NCBI GenBank assembly: GCA_030613785.1
Contig: JAUWLF010000035.1
Coordinates: forward strand, 1-37,110
DNA from: Chloroflexota bacterium
Lineage (GTDB): Bacteria > Chloroflexota > Anaerolineae > UBA7937 > B3-Chlor
Reading direction: 5' to 3'
Length of the DNA: 37,110 nucleotides
Part shown: positions 9,317-18,581 of the stretch, piece by piece
Layout of the letters: each line of letters starts with the position of its first letter
Numbering within the stretch: the first letter of the stretch is position 1
The notes under the pieces: model-generated
Told to the model about the DNA's origin: nothing
The model's input: only the letters and a program-made list of their open reading frames with translations
Database searches by the model: none
Program-made: the position numbers and the translations under genes

Positions 9317-9811
9317 ATGAAACTACACGAGCTAAGACCGGCCAAAGGAGCAAAGAAGAAGAGGAGCAGGGTCGGAAGAGGAGATAGCTCCGGGAGCGGC
9401 AAAACGGCCGGCCGAGGCACCAAAGGGCAGAAGTCGCGCTCTGGGGGCAACATACCTCCTTACTTCGAGGGTGGACAACTGCCCCTCGTCCGACGCTTGC
9501 CCCACAAGAGAGGCTTTGTCAACATCTTCAAGATCAGATTTGCCACTGTGAACCTTGATCGGCTGAACGAGCGCTTTGACGAAGGCGATGAGGTCACGCC
9601 CACAACTCTGACACAAGTAGGTCTGGCCAAGTCGCCTAGAGAACTGGTCAGAGTCCTAGGACGAGGCACCTTGGAGAAACCTTTGACCGTGAGGGCGCAT
9701 GGCTTCTCCGCCAGTGCCCGTGCCAAAATAGAGGCCGCAGGAGGCACCGTGGAGGAACTAGCTCTGCCGGCGAGTAAGCCCAAGAGGGGCCGGAGGCCCC
9801 GGCACCGCTAG
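9317..9811 (+). CDS. rplO: 50S ribosomal protein L15
   Basis: L15, 164 aa, is a late-assembly 23S rRNA-binding protein. The N-terminal extended region is rich in Gly, Lys and Arg ([30 protein letters not shown]), followed by [18 protein letters not shown] and a globular domain ending near residue 150. A short basic tail ([11 protein letters not shown]) makes it slightly longer than the usual ~147 aa. It precedes secY by 11 bp as in nearly all bacteria. Confidence 0.97.
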   Translation: MKLHELRPAKGAKKKRSRVGRGDSSGSGKTAGRGTKGQKSRSGGNIPPYFEGGQLPLVRRLPHKRGFVNIFKIRFATVNLDRLNERFDEGDEVTPTTLTQVGLAKSPRELVRVLGRGTLEKPLTVRAHGFSASARAKIEAAGGTVEELALPASKPKRGRRPRHR

Positions 9812-9822
9812 AGGAGGGTTGA

Positions 9823-11118
9823 GTGGAAACCATAAGGAATGTCCTCAACGCTTTCAAACTACCGGATCTACGGCGAAAGATACTCTTCACGCTGGCCATG
9901 CTGGTCGCGTATCGTGTGGCCGCCCACATACCCGTGCCAGGGGTGAATGCTGACGCTTTGAGACAACTGTTCGATAGCAATCAGCTATTGGGGTTACTGG
10001 ACATGTTCTCCGGCGGTGCTATGGCTAGCTTCTCCGTGGTGGCCTTGGGCGTTTACCCATATATCACGGCCTCCATCATCATGCAGTTACTCGTGCCGTT
10101 GATCCCTCCTTTGCAGCGCATAGCCCAGGAGGGTGAAGCGGGGCAGGCGAAGATCAATCTTTACACTCACATCATGACAGTCCCCTTGGCGGCCCTACAG
10201 GCCATGGCGCAGATAGCCATGTTCAGCCGCGGTGCTGTGCCGGTCCTCGAGAACTTCAACCTGTTCTCGGCAGATACTTTCCTGACCAGCTGGGCCACTG
10301 TCCTTACGCTGACGGCGGGCACCATGTTCGCCGTCTGGCTGGGCGAGCTCATCACCGAGCAAGGAATAGGCAACGGGATCTCCATCATCATCTTTGGCGG
10401 TATCGTGGCCCAGATCCCTCAAAGGGTGGCACAGGACCTCCAGGCGAATATCCCGGGTCTGATTGCCTTCATCGTCATCGGCGTGATAACCGTGGCGGCT
10501 ATAGTCTTCATCTATGAAGGACAACGCCGCATCCCTGTGCAATACGGCAAACGGGTGCGGGGCACCAAGATCTACGGGGGTCAAAGCACACACATACCCA
10601 TGAAGGTGAACTCCGCGGGGATGATTCCCCTGATCTTTGCCTCCTCCATGCTGATCCTGCCGGGGGTGATCGCCAGCTACTTCCAATACGCAGAGAGTCC
10701 CATAGTGGCCAACATGGCTCAAGGGATTGTGAGCATCTTCAATCAGGAGCAGATATTCTACTGGATCCTGTACTTCATGATGGTCGTGGGCTTCACATAC
10801 TTTTACACGGACGTCATCTTTCAGCAGCAGAACATGGCAGAGAACCTGCAAAAGCACGGGGGCTTCATCCCAGGCATACGTCCGGGTGCTCGGACGGCCG
10901 AGTACCTGAACCGGGTATTGCGGCGGATTACTCTGGTGGGCGCCCTCTTCCTCGGGTCGGTAGCTGTGCTGCCGTTCTTCGTCAGCACGCTGACGCCCAT
11001 GCAGACCATGATCGTCACCAGTACCGGCCTGTTGATCGTAGTGGGCGTGGTCATAGATACGATGAAGCAGTTGGAGGCGCAGTTGTTGATGCGCCACTAT
11101 GAGGGCTTCTTGAAGTAG
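9823..11118 (+). CDS. secY: Preprotein translocase subunit SecY
   Basis: SecY, 431 aa, is the channel of the Sec translocon in the cytoplasmic membrane. Ten membrane segments are expected, and hydrophobic blocks spread over the whole length fit this. Visible motifs are MLVAYRVAAHIPVPGVN (TM1), FSGGAMASFSVVALGVYPYITASI (plug and TM2), TEQGIGNGISIIIF, and the cytoplasmic loop with QGQRRIPVQYGKR-like sequence (residues ~227-240). The start is GTG 9823. It will export the several signal-peptide proteins encoded later in this window. adk follows at 15 bp. Confidence 0.98.
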   Translation: METIRNVLNAFKLPDLRRKILFTLAMLVAYRVAAHIPVPGVNADALRQLFDSNQLLGLLDMFSGGAMASFSVVALGVYPYITASIIMQLLVPLIPPLQRIAQEGEAGQAKINLYTHIMTVPLAALQAMAQIAMFSRGAVPVLENFNLFSADTFLTSWATVLTLTAGTMFAVWLGELITEQGIGNGISIIIFGGIVAQIPQRVAQDLQANIPGLIAFIVIGVITVAAIVFIYEGQRRIPVQYGKRVRGTKIYGGQSTHIPMKVNSAGMIPLIFASSMLILPGVIASYFQYAESPIVANMAQGIVSIFNQEQIFYWILYFMMVVGFTYFYTDVIFQQQNMAENLQKHGGFIPGIRPGARTAEYLNRVLRRITLVGALFLGSVAVLPFFVSTLTPMQTMIVTSTGLLIVVGVVIDTMKQLEAQLLMRHYEGFLK

Positions 11119-11133
11119 GGCTGCGGAGCTTTC

Positions 11134-11781
11134 ATGAACCTGATCATGCTTGGTCCCCCAGGGGCGGGGAAAGGAACTCAAGCGGCCATGTTAGCAAAGC
11201 GGTTGGGGATACCTCATGTCGCCAGTGGCGACCTATTCAGGGAGGCGCTCCAGGCCAAGACGGAGCTAGGGCTGAAGGCCAAATCCTACATGGAGAGAGG
11301 GGAATTGGTGCCAGACGAGGTCACCATCGCCATGATTCGGGAACGGCTGCTCCAACCCGACTGTGACGAGGGCATGATCCTGGATGGTTTCCCCCGCACC
11401 ATCGAGCAGGCCGAAGCTCTCAACGGGCTTTTGGCAGAACAGGGCAAGACCATTGAGGCAGCGCTATTCATTGATGCTCCGGAGGAAGAGCTGGTGAGAC
11501 GACTTTCGAGCCGGTGGACCTGTCGGAAATGCCAGGCGGTCTACAACGTGATCTCCAATCCACCGCGGGAGAGGGGCAAGTGTGATGTCTGTGGGGGTGA
11601 GCTGTATCAGAGGATCGATGACGAGCCGGACACAGTTAGAAACAGGATTCGAGTCTACTGGGATCAAACCAGCCCCCTGATAGATCAGTATCGACATGAG
11701 GGGCTGCTCACCACCATCCAGAGCGAGGGTGGCATAGATCACGTGCACGAGAAGATCCTGAGCGCCCTTCGAATTGCGTGA
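11134..11781 (+). CDS. adk: Adenylate kinase, zinc-lid form
   Basis: Adenylate kinase, 215 aa, converts ATP + AMP to two ADP in the cytoplasm. The P-loop is GPPGAGKGTQ (residues 7-16). The AMP-binding DGFPRT motif is near residue 84. The LID domain carries four cysteines (C130, C133, C150, C153), the structural zinc site of Gram-positive-type enzymes. The stop overlaps the map start region (GTGATG). The secY-adk-map order is standard in Gram-positives and Chloroflexota. Confidence 0.98.
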   Translation: MNLIMLGPPGAGKGTQAAMLAKRLGIPHVASGDLFREALQAKTELGLKAKSYMERGELVPDEVTIAMIRERLLQPDCDEGMILDGFPRTIEQAEALNGLLAEQGKTIEAALFIDAPEEELVRRLSSRWTCRKCQAVYNVISNPPRERGKCDVCGGELYQRIDDEPDTVRNRIRVYWDQTSPLIDQYRHEGLLTTIQSEGGIDHVHEKILSALRIA

Positions 11782-12551
11782 TGGTCATCAGAAAATCAAA
11801 TCGTGAGCTCGCCTTGATGCGAGAAGCAGGCAGGATCGTGGCTCTCACTCACGCCCGCCTGAAGGAGAGGATTGAGCCTGGCCTTACGACAGCGGAACTG
11901 GATTCACAGGCTAATGAGATCGTTGCCAAGCATGGTGCCACACCGTCGTTCCTCAGATATCGGGGCTTTCCGGCCTCTGTATGTGTGTCTATCAATGAAC
12001 AGGTAGTGCACGGGATTCCAGGCCCTCGGGTTCTCGAAGAGGGCGACATGGTGAGTTTGGATTTTGGGGCTATCTATCAGGGCTATCATGGCGATGCTGC
12101 CATCACCGTGGGCGTGGGTAGGATAAGCGAAGAGGCGCGGCGGTTGATCGAGACGACTCGGGGAACACTGGAAGCAGCCATAGGTCAGGCCACGGCAGGG
12201 AATTACTTAGGAGACATCTCATGGGCGATTCAGGATTATGCCGAATCGCGTGGCTTCTCTGTCGTGAGACAGTATGTAGGGCATGGTATCGGGCGCAATA
12301 TGCATGAAGACCCTCAAATACCCAATTACGGCCAGCGTGGGAGAGGCATCTTGCTGAAACCTGGGATGACCTTCGCACTCGAGCCGATGGTGAATGTGGG
12401 AACCTACCTGACTCGAGTGCTGGATGACGGCTGGACGGTAGTTACCGAGGATGGTGAACTCTCAGCCCATTTCGAGCATACCATCGCCATCACCGAGGGC
12501 GAGCCAGAGATACTGACCCTGCTGCAAGAAGGATGTGATCATGAAAGTTAG
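11778..12551 (+). CDS. map: Type I methionine aminopeptidase
   Basis: Methionine aminopeptidase, about 256-257 aa, removes the initiator Met from nascent proteins using a dinuclear metal site. The ligand set is seen in order: two Asp ([15 protein letters not shown]), His ([14 protein letters not shown]), Glu (FALEPMVN) and a final Glu (HFEHTIAIT). Translation may start at GTG 11778 or the directly following ATG 11781, both overlapping the adk stop. The 3' end overlaps rpmJ by 11 bp. The infA gene that often separates map from rpmJ is missing. Confidence 0.97.
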   Translation: MMVIRKSNRELALMREAGRIVALTHARLKERIEPGLTTAELDSQANEIVAKHGATPSFLRYRGFPASVCVSINEQVVHGIPGPRVLEEGDMVSLDFGAIYQGYHGDAAITVGVGRISEEARRLIETTRGTLEAAIGQATAGNYLGDISWAIQDYAESRGFSVVRQYVGHGIGRNMHEDPQIPNYGQRGRGILLKPGMTFALEPMVNVGTYLTRVLDDGWTVVTEDGELSAHFEHTIAITEGEPEILTLLQEGCDHES

Positions 12552-12654
12552 GCCGTCGGTGAAGCGTCTCTGTGAGAACTGCAAGATCGTGCGGCGCAGG
12601 GGCATCGTGCGCGTGCTGTGCAAGAACCCGAGGCACAAGCAAAGGCAAGGGTAG
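12541..12654 (+). CDS. rpmJ: 50S ribosomal protein L36, zinc-binding
   Basis: L36, 37 aa, is the smallest 50S protein. Reading from ATG 12541 gives [17 protein letters not shown] and onward to a TAG at 12652-12654. It has the zinc set C11, C14, C27, H32 of the C+ form. It overlaps the map stop by 11 bp, with an AAGGA site (about 12528-12532) inside map. Being so short, it is easily missed by length cut-offs. It precedes rpsM by 50 bp, as is usual. Confidence 0.97.
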   Translation: MKVRPSVKRLCENCKIVRRRGIVRVLCKNPRHKQRQG

Positions 12655-12704
12655 TCTCACACGGCAGGTCGACGGACCTGCCCGCAGAAGACAGGAGGAC
12701 GTGA

Positions 12705-13088
12705 ATGGCTAGGATCGCCGGGGTTGACTTGCCCAAGAACAAGCGAGCTGAGATCGCCCTGACCTATATCTACGGCGTCGGCAAGCCCACCAGCCAGAAG
12801 ATCCTCGATCAAGCGGGGATCGATCCCAACCTCAGGGTCAAGGATCTCACGGAGGAGGACGCCACCCGCATCAGGGTCATCATTGACAAGGACTACAAGG
12901 TGGAAGGTGACCTGCGTCGAGAAGTTACCCAGAACATCAAGCGGCTGCAGGAGATAGGTTGCTATCGAGGGCTGCGTCACCGTCGCAACCTTCCTGTCCG
13001 GGGCCAGCGCACCAAGACCAACGCACGGACCAACAGGGGTGCGCGAAGGACAGTTCCGGGCAAGCGTCGCACTAGGTCCAAGAAGTAG
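12705..13088 (+). CDS. rpsM: 30S ribosomal protein S13
   Basis: S13, 127 aa, is a 30S head protein contacting P-site tRNA and forming the B1 bridges to L5. The sequence has [25 protein letters not shown] at the start, the helix-two-turn-helix region, and the conserved [21 protein letters not shown] tail. An AGGAGG-like site (12692-12699) precedes ATG 12705. Full length for the family. Confidence 0.98.
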   Translation: MARIAGVDLPKNKRAEIALTYIYGVGKPTSQKILDQAGIDPNLRVKDLTEEDATRIRVIIDKDYKVEGDLRREVTQNIKRLQEIGCYRGLRHRRNLPVRGQRTKTNARTNRGARRTVPGKRRTRSKK

Positions 13089-13174
13089 AAAGCACTTGCA
13101 CACCTCAGTGCACATGATCCTCTGCTACTGGTGCAGCGGGGGCCCAAGTTTGAGTTCCTTAAGAGGAGGTCTGA

Positions 13175-13570
13175 GTGGCACGAAGGAAAGTCAGGAGGCG
13201 CGGGCCACGCAAGGTGCGTAGGGATGTTCCCCACGCACAGGCCCACATACAGTCAACTTTCAACAACACGATAATCACCATCACGGACCTCAGAGGTGAT
13301 GTGATCACGTGGAGCAGTGCGGGCACGGTTGGCTTCAAGGGCTCTCGCAAGAGCACCCCATATGCGGCCCAACTCGCCGCCCAGCAGGTGGCTAGGCAGG
13401 CCATGGACATGGGAGTGAGGGAGTTGGACGTATTCATCAAAGGGCCTGGCCCCGGCCGTGAGGCCGCCGTCCGCGCTTTGCAGGCGGCAGGGATTGCGGT
13501 CACATCGATCAGCGACGTCACCCGTGTGCCCCACAACGGCTGCCGCCCTCCAAAGAAGAGGCGTGTGTAG
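13175..13570 (+). CDS. rpsK: 30S ribosomal protein S11
   Basis: S11, 131 aa, lies on the 30S platform near the E site and the anti-Shine-Dalgarno helix. The basic N-terminus leads into [19 protein letters not shown], then [19 protein letters not shown], and the ending [17 protein letters not shown] is diagnostic. The start is GTG 13175 behind AAGAGGAGG (13160-13168). The 86-bp gap from rpsM contains a short imperfect inverted repeat around TGCAC but nothing I would call a terminator. Confidence 0.98.
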   Translation: MARRKVRRRGPRKVRRDVPHAQAHIQSTFNNTIITITDLRGDVITWSSAGTVGFKGSRKSTPYAAQLAAQQVARQAMDMGVRELDVFIKGPGPGREAAVRALQAAGIAVTSISDVTRVPHNGCRPPKKRRV

Positions 13571-13620
13571 TCGGAAGGCTGGCACGCACATCGCGACGAG
13601 GATTCGCCAGAGGAGACAAG

Positions 13621-14256
13621 ATGGCACGATACACTGGCCCAGTTTGCAAGCTCTGTCGTAGAGAAGGGGAAAAGCTGTTCTTGAAGGGGCATCGGTGTTT
13701 CACGACGAAATGCGCTTTCGAACGGCGATCCTATCCACCCGGCATGCATGGTCGTCGCGCCAAGTGGCGGCGGAAAGTAACAGACTTCGGGACACAGCTG
13801 CGCCACAAGCAGAAGGCTCGCCGCGTGTATGGCGTGATGGAGAGGCAGTTCCGCCGCTACTTCGAATTGGCTGAGAGGCGCAAGGGCGTCACAGGCGCCA
13901 ACCTCCTCCAGATACTGGAGAGCCGATTGGACAATGCTGTGTACCGCCTTGGGTTTGCCAGCTCGCGCGCTCAAGCCCGGCAAATCATACGCCACGGGCA
14001 TTTCGACGTGAACGGGCGAAAGACCAACATTCCATCCTACCTGGTCAGACCAGACGATCTCATATCGGTACGTGACAAGAGCAAGAGCAAGACCTACTTC
14101 AAGAACGTGGCAGAGGAGATGGAACGCCGTTTAGTGCCAGAGTGGTTAAGTGTGGATGTCAAGACCCTGTCGGGGCGTGTGCTGGCCCTCCCAACTCGAG
14201 AAGAGATCGAGGTGCCGCTGAACGAGCAACTCATAGTCGAATACTATAGCAGGTAG
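13621..14256 (+). CDS. rpsD: 30S ribosomal protein S4, zinc-binding form
   Basis: S4, 211 aa, initiates 30S assembly and affects decoding fidelity. The N-terminus has four cysteines at positions 9, 12, 26 and 31, the C+ zinc form. The S4 RNA-binding domain is at about residues 98-160 ([29 protein letters not shown], then [14 protein letters not shown]). In some bacteria S4 represses the alpha operon; no target pseudoknot was sought here. It precedes rpoA by 41 bp. Confidence 0.98.
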   Translation: MARYTGPVCKLCRREGEKLFLKGHRCFTTKCAFERRSYPPGMHGRRAKWRRKVTDFGTQLRHKQKARRVYGVMERQFRRYFELAERRKGVTGANLLQILESRLDNAVYRLGFASSRAQARQIIRHGHFDVNGRKTNIPSYLVRPDDLISVRDKSKSKTYFKNVAEEMERRLVPEWLSVDVKTLSGRVLALPTREEIEVPLNEQLIVEYYSR

Positions 14257-14297
14257 GACAGTTTCTGGCACTGGGAGCTGTTAGAGGAGGGAAACCG

Positions 14298-15260
14298 TTG
14301 TTGCCCAATCTAGTTTTACCCAAGATAGAGATCGAATCTATTTCGCAGCTATACGGCCGCTTCATCATCGGGCCTCTGGAGAGTGGCTACGGTGTTACTA
14401 TAGGCAATTCCCTGCGCAGAGTGCTCCTCTCATCCTTGCCTGGCGCAGCCATCACGTCCGTCAGGGCAGATGGAATATACCATGAGTTCTCTCCGATAGT
14501 CGGGGTCAAGGAAGACACGATGACTCTGCTTCTGAACATCAAGCAGCTCAGGATGAAGTACTACGGGGACGAGCCTCTGCGTCTACGACTTGTAGCGAAG
14601 GGAGAAGGGATTGTCACAGCGGCGGACATAGAGTGTCCCCCGGAGGTGGAGATCGTCAACCCTGAACTCCACTTGCTGACCATGGATTCCGATGACTCCA
14701 AAGTGGACATAGAGATGGTGGCCGAGAGAGGGAGGGGGTATTCTCCCAGCGAGGAGAGAGGTGAACTACCCATTGGGGAGCTGCCGGTGGACGCGATATA
14801 CACCCCCATCCGCAAGATCGGCTACACTGTGGATCGCGTTCGCATAGGCGAGATCACAGATTTCGACCAACTGAAACTGGACATCTGGACCGATGGTACC
14901 ATCCAGCCCGAAGAAGCGCTCAGCACGGCCGCTCAGATGCTGGCCAAACACTTCTCCCTTGTGGCCAATGTCAGTGATGCCTTGATAGAAGAGCTCGAGG
15001 AAGTCGTAGAAGAGGGCATTCCCGCCAGGATATCTGAAATGCCTATCGAGGACCTTGACTTGACCGTGCGAGCCTTCAATTGCCTCAAGCGAGCGGGCAT
15101 AACCAAGGTAGGCTTGATTCTGGAGAAGTTGGAGAAGGGGGATGATGAAATCCTTACCATCAGGAACTTCGGTCAGAAGTCACTGGAGGAGTTGAAAGAG
15201 GCGCTGAAGGAGAAAGATCTCCTGCCTCTGCCCCAGGAGGAAGAGAGCGATGAGACATAG
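14298..15260 (+). CDS. rpoA: RNA polymerase alpha subunit
   Basis: The alpha subunit, 320 aa, dimerises to nucleate RNA polymerase assembly and contacts activators and UP elements. The N-terminal domain (about 1-230) has [23 protein letters not shown] and the [16 protein letters not shown] segment. The C-terminal domain (about 255-310) shows [14 protein letters not shown] and [19 protein letters not shown] with its helix-hairpin-helix. Start TTG 14298 has GAGGAGG (14284-14290) 7 nt upstream; the following TTG at 14301 is an alternative. It overlaps rplQ by 11 bp. Confidence 0.98.
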   Translation: MLPNLVLPKIEIESISQLYGRFIIGPLESGYGVTIGNSLRRVLLSSLPGAAITSVRADGIYHEFSPIVGVKEDTMTLLLNIKQLRMKYYGDEPLRLRLVAKGEGIVTAADIECPPEVEIVNPELHLLTMDSDDSKVDIEMVAERGRGYSPSEERGELPIGELPVDAIYTPIRKIGYTVDRVRIGEITDFDQLKLDIWTDGTIQPEEALSTAAQMLAKHFSLVANVSDALIEELEEVVEEGIPARISEMPIEDLDLTVRAFNCLKRAGITKVGLILEKLEKGDDEILTIRNFGQKSLEELKEALKEKDLLPLPQEEESDET

Positions 15261-15618
15261 AGTAGCAGGCCACAGGCTCAAGCGCTCCAGCAGCCACCGA
15301 CGCGCGTTGTTCAGAAATCTAATCACTGAATTGTTCCGGCACGGGAGGATAAAGACCACCCATGCCAAAGCCAGGGCTGTCCGGGCGGACGCCGAGAAGC
15401 TGATTACCCTGGCCAAGCGTTCATTGGAGAAGGAGAACGACGTTCACGAGCGCCGACGGGTCCTTCGTACGATCACAGACAAGAAAGTGGTGGAGGAGTT
15501 GTTCGAAACGATAGCCCCTGAATACAAAGATCGCCCGGGGGGATACACACGGATCATCAAGCTGGGCCCTCGCCAAGGCGATGCGGCGCCCATGGCTATC
15601 CTGGAGTTGGTAGAGTGA
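15250..15618 (+). CDS. rplQ: 50S ribosomal protein L17
   Basis: L17, 122 aa, is positioned near the exit tunnel. The sequence shows [41 protein letters not shown], and the [20 protein letters not shown] signature. ATG 15250 lies within the end of rpoA, so translation is probably coupled. truA begins 2 bp beyond the stop. Confidence 0.98.
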   Translation: MRHRVAGHRLKRSSSHRRALFRNLITELFRHGRIKTTHAKARAVRADAEKLITLAKRSLEKENDVHERRRVLRTITDKKVVEELFETIAPEYKDRPGGYTRIIKLGPRQGDAAPMAILELVE

Positions 15619-15619
15619 G

Positions 15620-16387
15620 ATGTCTGACTACCGGGTGCGGGCACCTGCGCCTAGCGCGCGGAAGGTCAAGGCCATCGTGGAATACGACGGTACTCGGTAC
15701 GCAGGCTTTCAGCAACAGCCGAACGTGGCAACGATCCAAGGGGAGCTGGAGAGAGTATTGGCCGAGGTGACCCAGCAGAAGACGAAAACGGTGGGAGCGG
15801 GGCGCACAGACGCCGGCGTTCACGCACGAGGACAGGTGGTCCACTTCCTTACGGGGTGGAAGCGATCTCTCAGAGAACTGCACGGGGCGTTGAACGCCCT
15901 CCTGTCTCGCGACGTTGTGATTAGGGAGATGACCTTGGCCGCACCTGATTTTCACGCCCGTTTCAGCGCGGTCACCAGAGAATATCGGTATGCCATCCTG
16001 AACCAAGAGGTTCGCTCGGCGCTGGAGGACCGGTACACCTACCACCATTCGCAGCCTCTGGATGCCGAGTCTATGGGAAAGGCATTGGCACACCTGGTAG
16101 GGGTACATGATTTCGCCTCCTTCGGCCAGCCGACTCAGGGAGATAGCACCGTGCGGGAGATAGTGGACGCCAGTTGCGCCGTGGATGGTCCCCGCATTCA
16201 TATTGACGTCACTGCCAACGCGTTTCTGCGACGAATGGTGCGTAGAATCGTGGGCACGTTGTTGCTGGTCGGCAGGGGAGAGCTTTCCCCGTCGGATGTC
16301 AAGGGAGTTCTGCAAGCCAAGGATATCAGCCTGGCTGCGGCGCCCGCTCCGGCTCAGGGGCTTTGTCTGGTGAGAGTCAATTACTGA
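15620..16387 (+). CDS. truA: tRNA pseudouridine(38-40) synthase TruA
   Basis: TruA, 255 aa, converts U38, U39 and U40 of tRNA anticodon arms to pseudouridine. The catalytic Asp is D64 in GAGRTDAGVHARGQVVHF. Other family marks are EYDGTRYAGFQ near residue 21, the HARFSA and REYRYAI segments, FASFG, and the C-terminal NAFLRRMVRRIVGTLLLVG. The truA-rplM-rpsI order is common in Firmicutes and Chloroflexota. The gene starts 2 bp after rplQ and ends 13 bp before rplM. Confidence 0.97.
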   Translation: MSDYRVRAPAPSARKVKAIVEYDGTRYAGFQQQPNVATIQGELERVLAEVTQQKTKTVGAGRTDAGVHARGQVVHFLTGWKRSLRELHGALNALLSRDVVIREMTLAAPDFHARFSAVTREYRYAILNQEVRSALEDRYTYHHSQPLDAESMGKALAHLVGVHDFASFGQPTQGDSTVREIVDASCAVDGPRIHIDVTANAFLRRMVRRIVGTLLLVGRGELSPSDVKGVLQAKDISLAAAPAPAQGLCLVRVNY

Positions 16388-16399
16388 GGTATCTGGAAA

Positions 16400-16828
16400 A
16401 TGAAAACGCTCTTTATAAAGCCTTCGGAGATTGAGAGGGAATGGTACTTGGTTGATGCCGAGGGCAAGACGTTGGGACGCCTAGCCTCGGAGATAGCGAA
16501 GGTCCTGAGGGGGAAGCATAAGCCCATCTATTCCCCCCACCTAGATACCGGTGACTATGTCATCGTCATCAACGCTGAGAAGATCCACGTCACGGGCAAG
16601 AAACTGGATCAGAAGATCTATTATCGCCATTCCGGCTATCCCGGTGGTCTGACTGGCGTCACCTTACGAGAACAGTTGAAGAAACACCCCACGCGGGTCA
16701 TTCATTCAGCAGTGCGAGGCATGTTGCCCCACAACCGGTTGGGGAGGGCCATGTTGAAGAAGCTGAAGCTGTATGCTGGAGCTTCGCATCCGCACCAGGC
16801 CCAAGAACCGAAGCCCCTGAAGTTGTGA
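16400..16828 (+). CDS. rplM: 50S ribosomal protein L13
   Basis: L13, 142 aa, is an early 50S assembly protein. The sequence has [28 protein letters not shown], the [17 protein letters not shown] strand pair, YRHSGYPGG and the [18 protein letters not shown] segment. Length is standard. It is followed by rpsI after 52 bp, in the usual L13-S9 pairing. Confidence 0.98.
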   Translation: MKTLFIKPSEIEREWYLVDAEGKTLGRLASEIAKVLRGKHKPIYSPHLDTGDYVIVINAEKIHVTGKKLDQKIYYRHSGYPGGLTGVTLREQLKKHPTRVIHSAVRGMLPHNRLGRAMLKKLKLYAGASHPHQAQEPKPLKL

Positions 16829-16880
16829 AGCGCTGTCTCGAGGTCTGCGCGGGGAACGGCGTAAGAGGAGGTCATGAGTA

Positions 16881-17570
16881 GTGGCGGACGAAACCGAAGT
16901 TACCGAGGTGCCTGAAGCACCGCAGGAAGAGCAAGCCATAGAGGAAGCACCATTGCCTGCCGCGGAGTCGGAGATCAAACAGGCAGAGGATGCCGACGTG
17001 CCGGTGGTGGTCGAAGCCGGAGAAGCGTCGGCGGAAACGACAGCCAGAGATGAGGTCTCGGAGGTGGCGGAAGCAGCCGAGCCACCCCAGGCGGAGGAAG
17101 TCACCGCAGCGGATGAGGAAGAGACTGAAGCACCCGCGGAGATTGGGGTCGCGGTGGATGAGTTGCCTCCACCGCGCACGGACATCTACTACTACGGCAC
17201 GGGCCGTCGCAAGACAGCCAGCGCCCAGGTGCGTCTGTATCCATCCAAAGAACCCCAGATAACTGTCAACGACAAGCCCGTAGATGCGTACTTCCCCCGG
17301 TCTACTGACGTGATAGATCTCATGAGGCCTCTACAGGTGACCGCCACCGAAGACATGTTCAGGATCACGGTCAAGGTCCGAGGGGGTGGCATGACTGGCC
17401 AGGCGGGAGCGATCCGTCACGGCATCGCCAGAGCGTTGACCAAGGCCAACCCGGAGCTGCGCCCCGCGCTGCGTCAAGAGGGATCTCTGACGAGGGATCC
17501 TCGCATGAAAGAGCGGAAGAAGCCAGGTCTCAAGAGGGCTAGGAAGGCACCGCAGTACACGAAGCGGTAG
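16881..17570 (+). CDS. rpsI: 30S ribosomal protein S9 with long acidic N-terminal extension
   Basis: S9 touches the P-site tRNA anticodon loop with its C-terminal tail. The last ~130 residues (from [19 protein letters not shown], about residue 101) are a normal S9 ending in [17 protein letters not shown]. Before this come about 100 residues made almost wholly of Glu, Ala, Pro, Val, Thr and Asp, so the protein is 229 aa instead of ~130. The extension is probably disordered and strongly acidic, opposite to the rRNA-binding core. GTG 16881 has GAGGAGGT 8 nt upstream (16865-16872), supporting real translation from there. An internal GTG near 17155 lacks a good site. Confidence 0.96.
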   Translation: MADETEVTEVPEAPQEEQAIEEAPLPAAESEIKQAEDADVPVVVEAGEASAETTARDEVSEVAEAAEPPQAEEVTAADEEETEAPAEIGVAVDELPPPRTDIYYYGTGRRKTASAQVRLYPSKEPQITVNDKPVDAYFPRSTDVIDLMRPLQVTATEDMFRITVKVRGGGMTGQAGAIRHGIARALTKANPELRPALRQEGSLTRDPRMKERKKPGLKRARKAPQYTKR

Positions 17571-17580
17571 AGTAGCACCA

Positions 17581-17610
17581 AAAGGCGCCATGCCTTAGCA
17601 TGGCGCCTTT
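17581..17610 (+). terminator. Intrinsic terminator of the ribosomal operon
   Basis: A perfect 13-bp inverted repeat (17581-17593 and 17598-17610) with a 4-nt CTTA loop and GGCGCC-rich stem ends in a T run (CTTTCTTGTTT). It starts 10 bp after the rpsI stop. Because the stem is flanked by AAA on one side and TTT on the other it may also stop leftward transcription from the convergent ubiA pair, although those genes end at 17701. The remainder of the gap (17611-17700) has short palindromes (CTCTCGAGAG; CCGGACGGTCCTCCGG) and no gene. Confidence 0.95.
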
Positions 17611-17700
17611 CTTGTTTCCACTATCTCTCGAGAGACTACCGGACGGTCCTCCGGAAGTTATGTGCTTCTACTCCCCGAACCTCCCCCCACGCCTCGCGAC

Positions 17701-18570
17701 CTAGAACAGATATAGGATGGCCAGCACGGCAGCGCCCCACAGGAGGTTGTTGACCACCAGGGGTGGGTCCCTGATGAGCATCTCCTCGGGGCTACCCGGC
17801 AGATCTCGACGTTGCATCAGCAGCAGATAGCGAAACATGCCATACAGGACAAAGGGAATGGTGAGCATCATGCTCTTGTTCTCAGGCACGTGAGCGCTCC
17901 AGAACGTGAACAGGGAGTAGGCGATGAGGGTGGAGGAAGTAACCACCGAGATCATCTGCACAAGCAGCGCCGAGCTGTAGTCACCAAGAACCTTACGATG
18001 CCTTGGAGCCAAGTCACCCAGGACTATCAATTCGTGGCGCCGCTTGCAAAGAGCCAGGAAAAGGGCTAGGAAGCTTGCACAGACGTACAGCCAGGGTGAG
18101 AATATGGTTGCCTCCGCAATTACAGAGCCAGCCACGACTCTGAGGATGAAAGCCAGAGCTATGATCATAACGTCCAGAATGACGTAGTTCGTGAAGAAGA
18201 GGGAGTAGCCGATCTCGACGGCGAGGAAGACAGCACACACCAAAGCGAAGCGACCGCCGAGGATGATGGCCACGGATAGGCCCACCGAACCCAGGACAAT
18301 CGCCCCTCCTAAGGCCCATGACCTCTTCAACTTCCCCGCCGGCAGCGGCCGGTGCCGCTTCCCGGGGTGGAGTCTGTCTCGCTCCATATCCACCAGATCG
18401 TTGATCAGGTAGCCTGCGCTGGCGAGCAGACAGAGGCACACAAACGCCACCACAGATCTCGCTACTAGAACAGGGTCTGACAGCTTGACCCCAAAGACCA
18501 GGGCGGCGAACATGAAGAGGTTCTTCAGCCACCGCCTGGGACGCATGGCGATGACCATCTCTCTTACCAA
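17701..18570 (-). CDS. UbiA-family prenyltransferase, DPPR-synthase type (copy 1)
   Basis: An integral membrane UbiA prenyltransferase, resembling decaprenyl-phosphate phosphoribosyltransferase, which in actinobacteria makes the arabinose donor precursor. Motif I is NDLVDMERDRLHPGKR followed by RPLPAG; the second Asp motif region is YVILDVMIIALAFILRV. About eight to nine hydrophobic segments cover the chain. The frame opens at GTG 18579, but an AGGAG (18579-18583) spaced 8 nt from TTG 18570 favours that start, which makes 289 aa and aligns residue for residue with the neighbour copy. It follows copy 2 with a gap of about 10 bp, so the pair is an operon. The substrate is not deducible. Confidence 0.88.
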   Translation of the reverse strand: MVREMVIAMRPRRWLKNLFMFAALVFGVKLSDPVLVARSVVAFVCLCLLASAGYLINDLVDMERDRLHPGKRHRPLPAGKLKRSWALGGAIVLGSVGLSVAIILGGRFALVCAVFLAVEIGYSLFFTNYVILDVMIIALAFILRVVAGSVIAEATIFSPWLYVCASFLALFLALCKRRHELIVLGDLAPRHRKVLGDYSSALLVQMISVVTSSTLIAYSLFTFWSAHVPENKSMMLTIPFVLYGMFRYLLLMQRRDLPGSPEEMLIRDPPLVVNNLLWGAAVLAILYLF

Positions 18571-18581
18571 ATCGTCCACTC

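Noticed and set aside
10195..11181. Long open frame (328 codons) on the - strand across secY
   Set aside because: It is antisense to a fully conserved secY, is His/Asp/Gln-rich as expected for an antisense shadow, and has no recognisable domain or ribosome-binding site.
13159..14001. Open frame of 280 codons on the - strand over rpsK and rpsD
   Set aside because: It is antisense to conserved ribosomal genes, and no domain was recognised.
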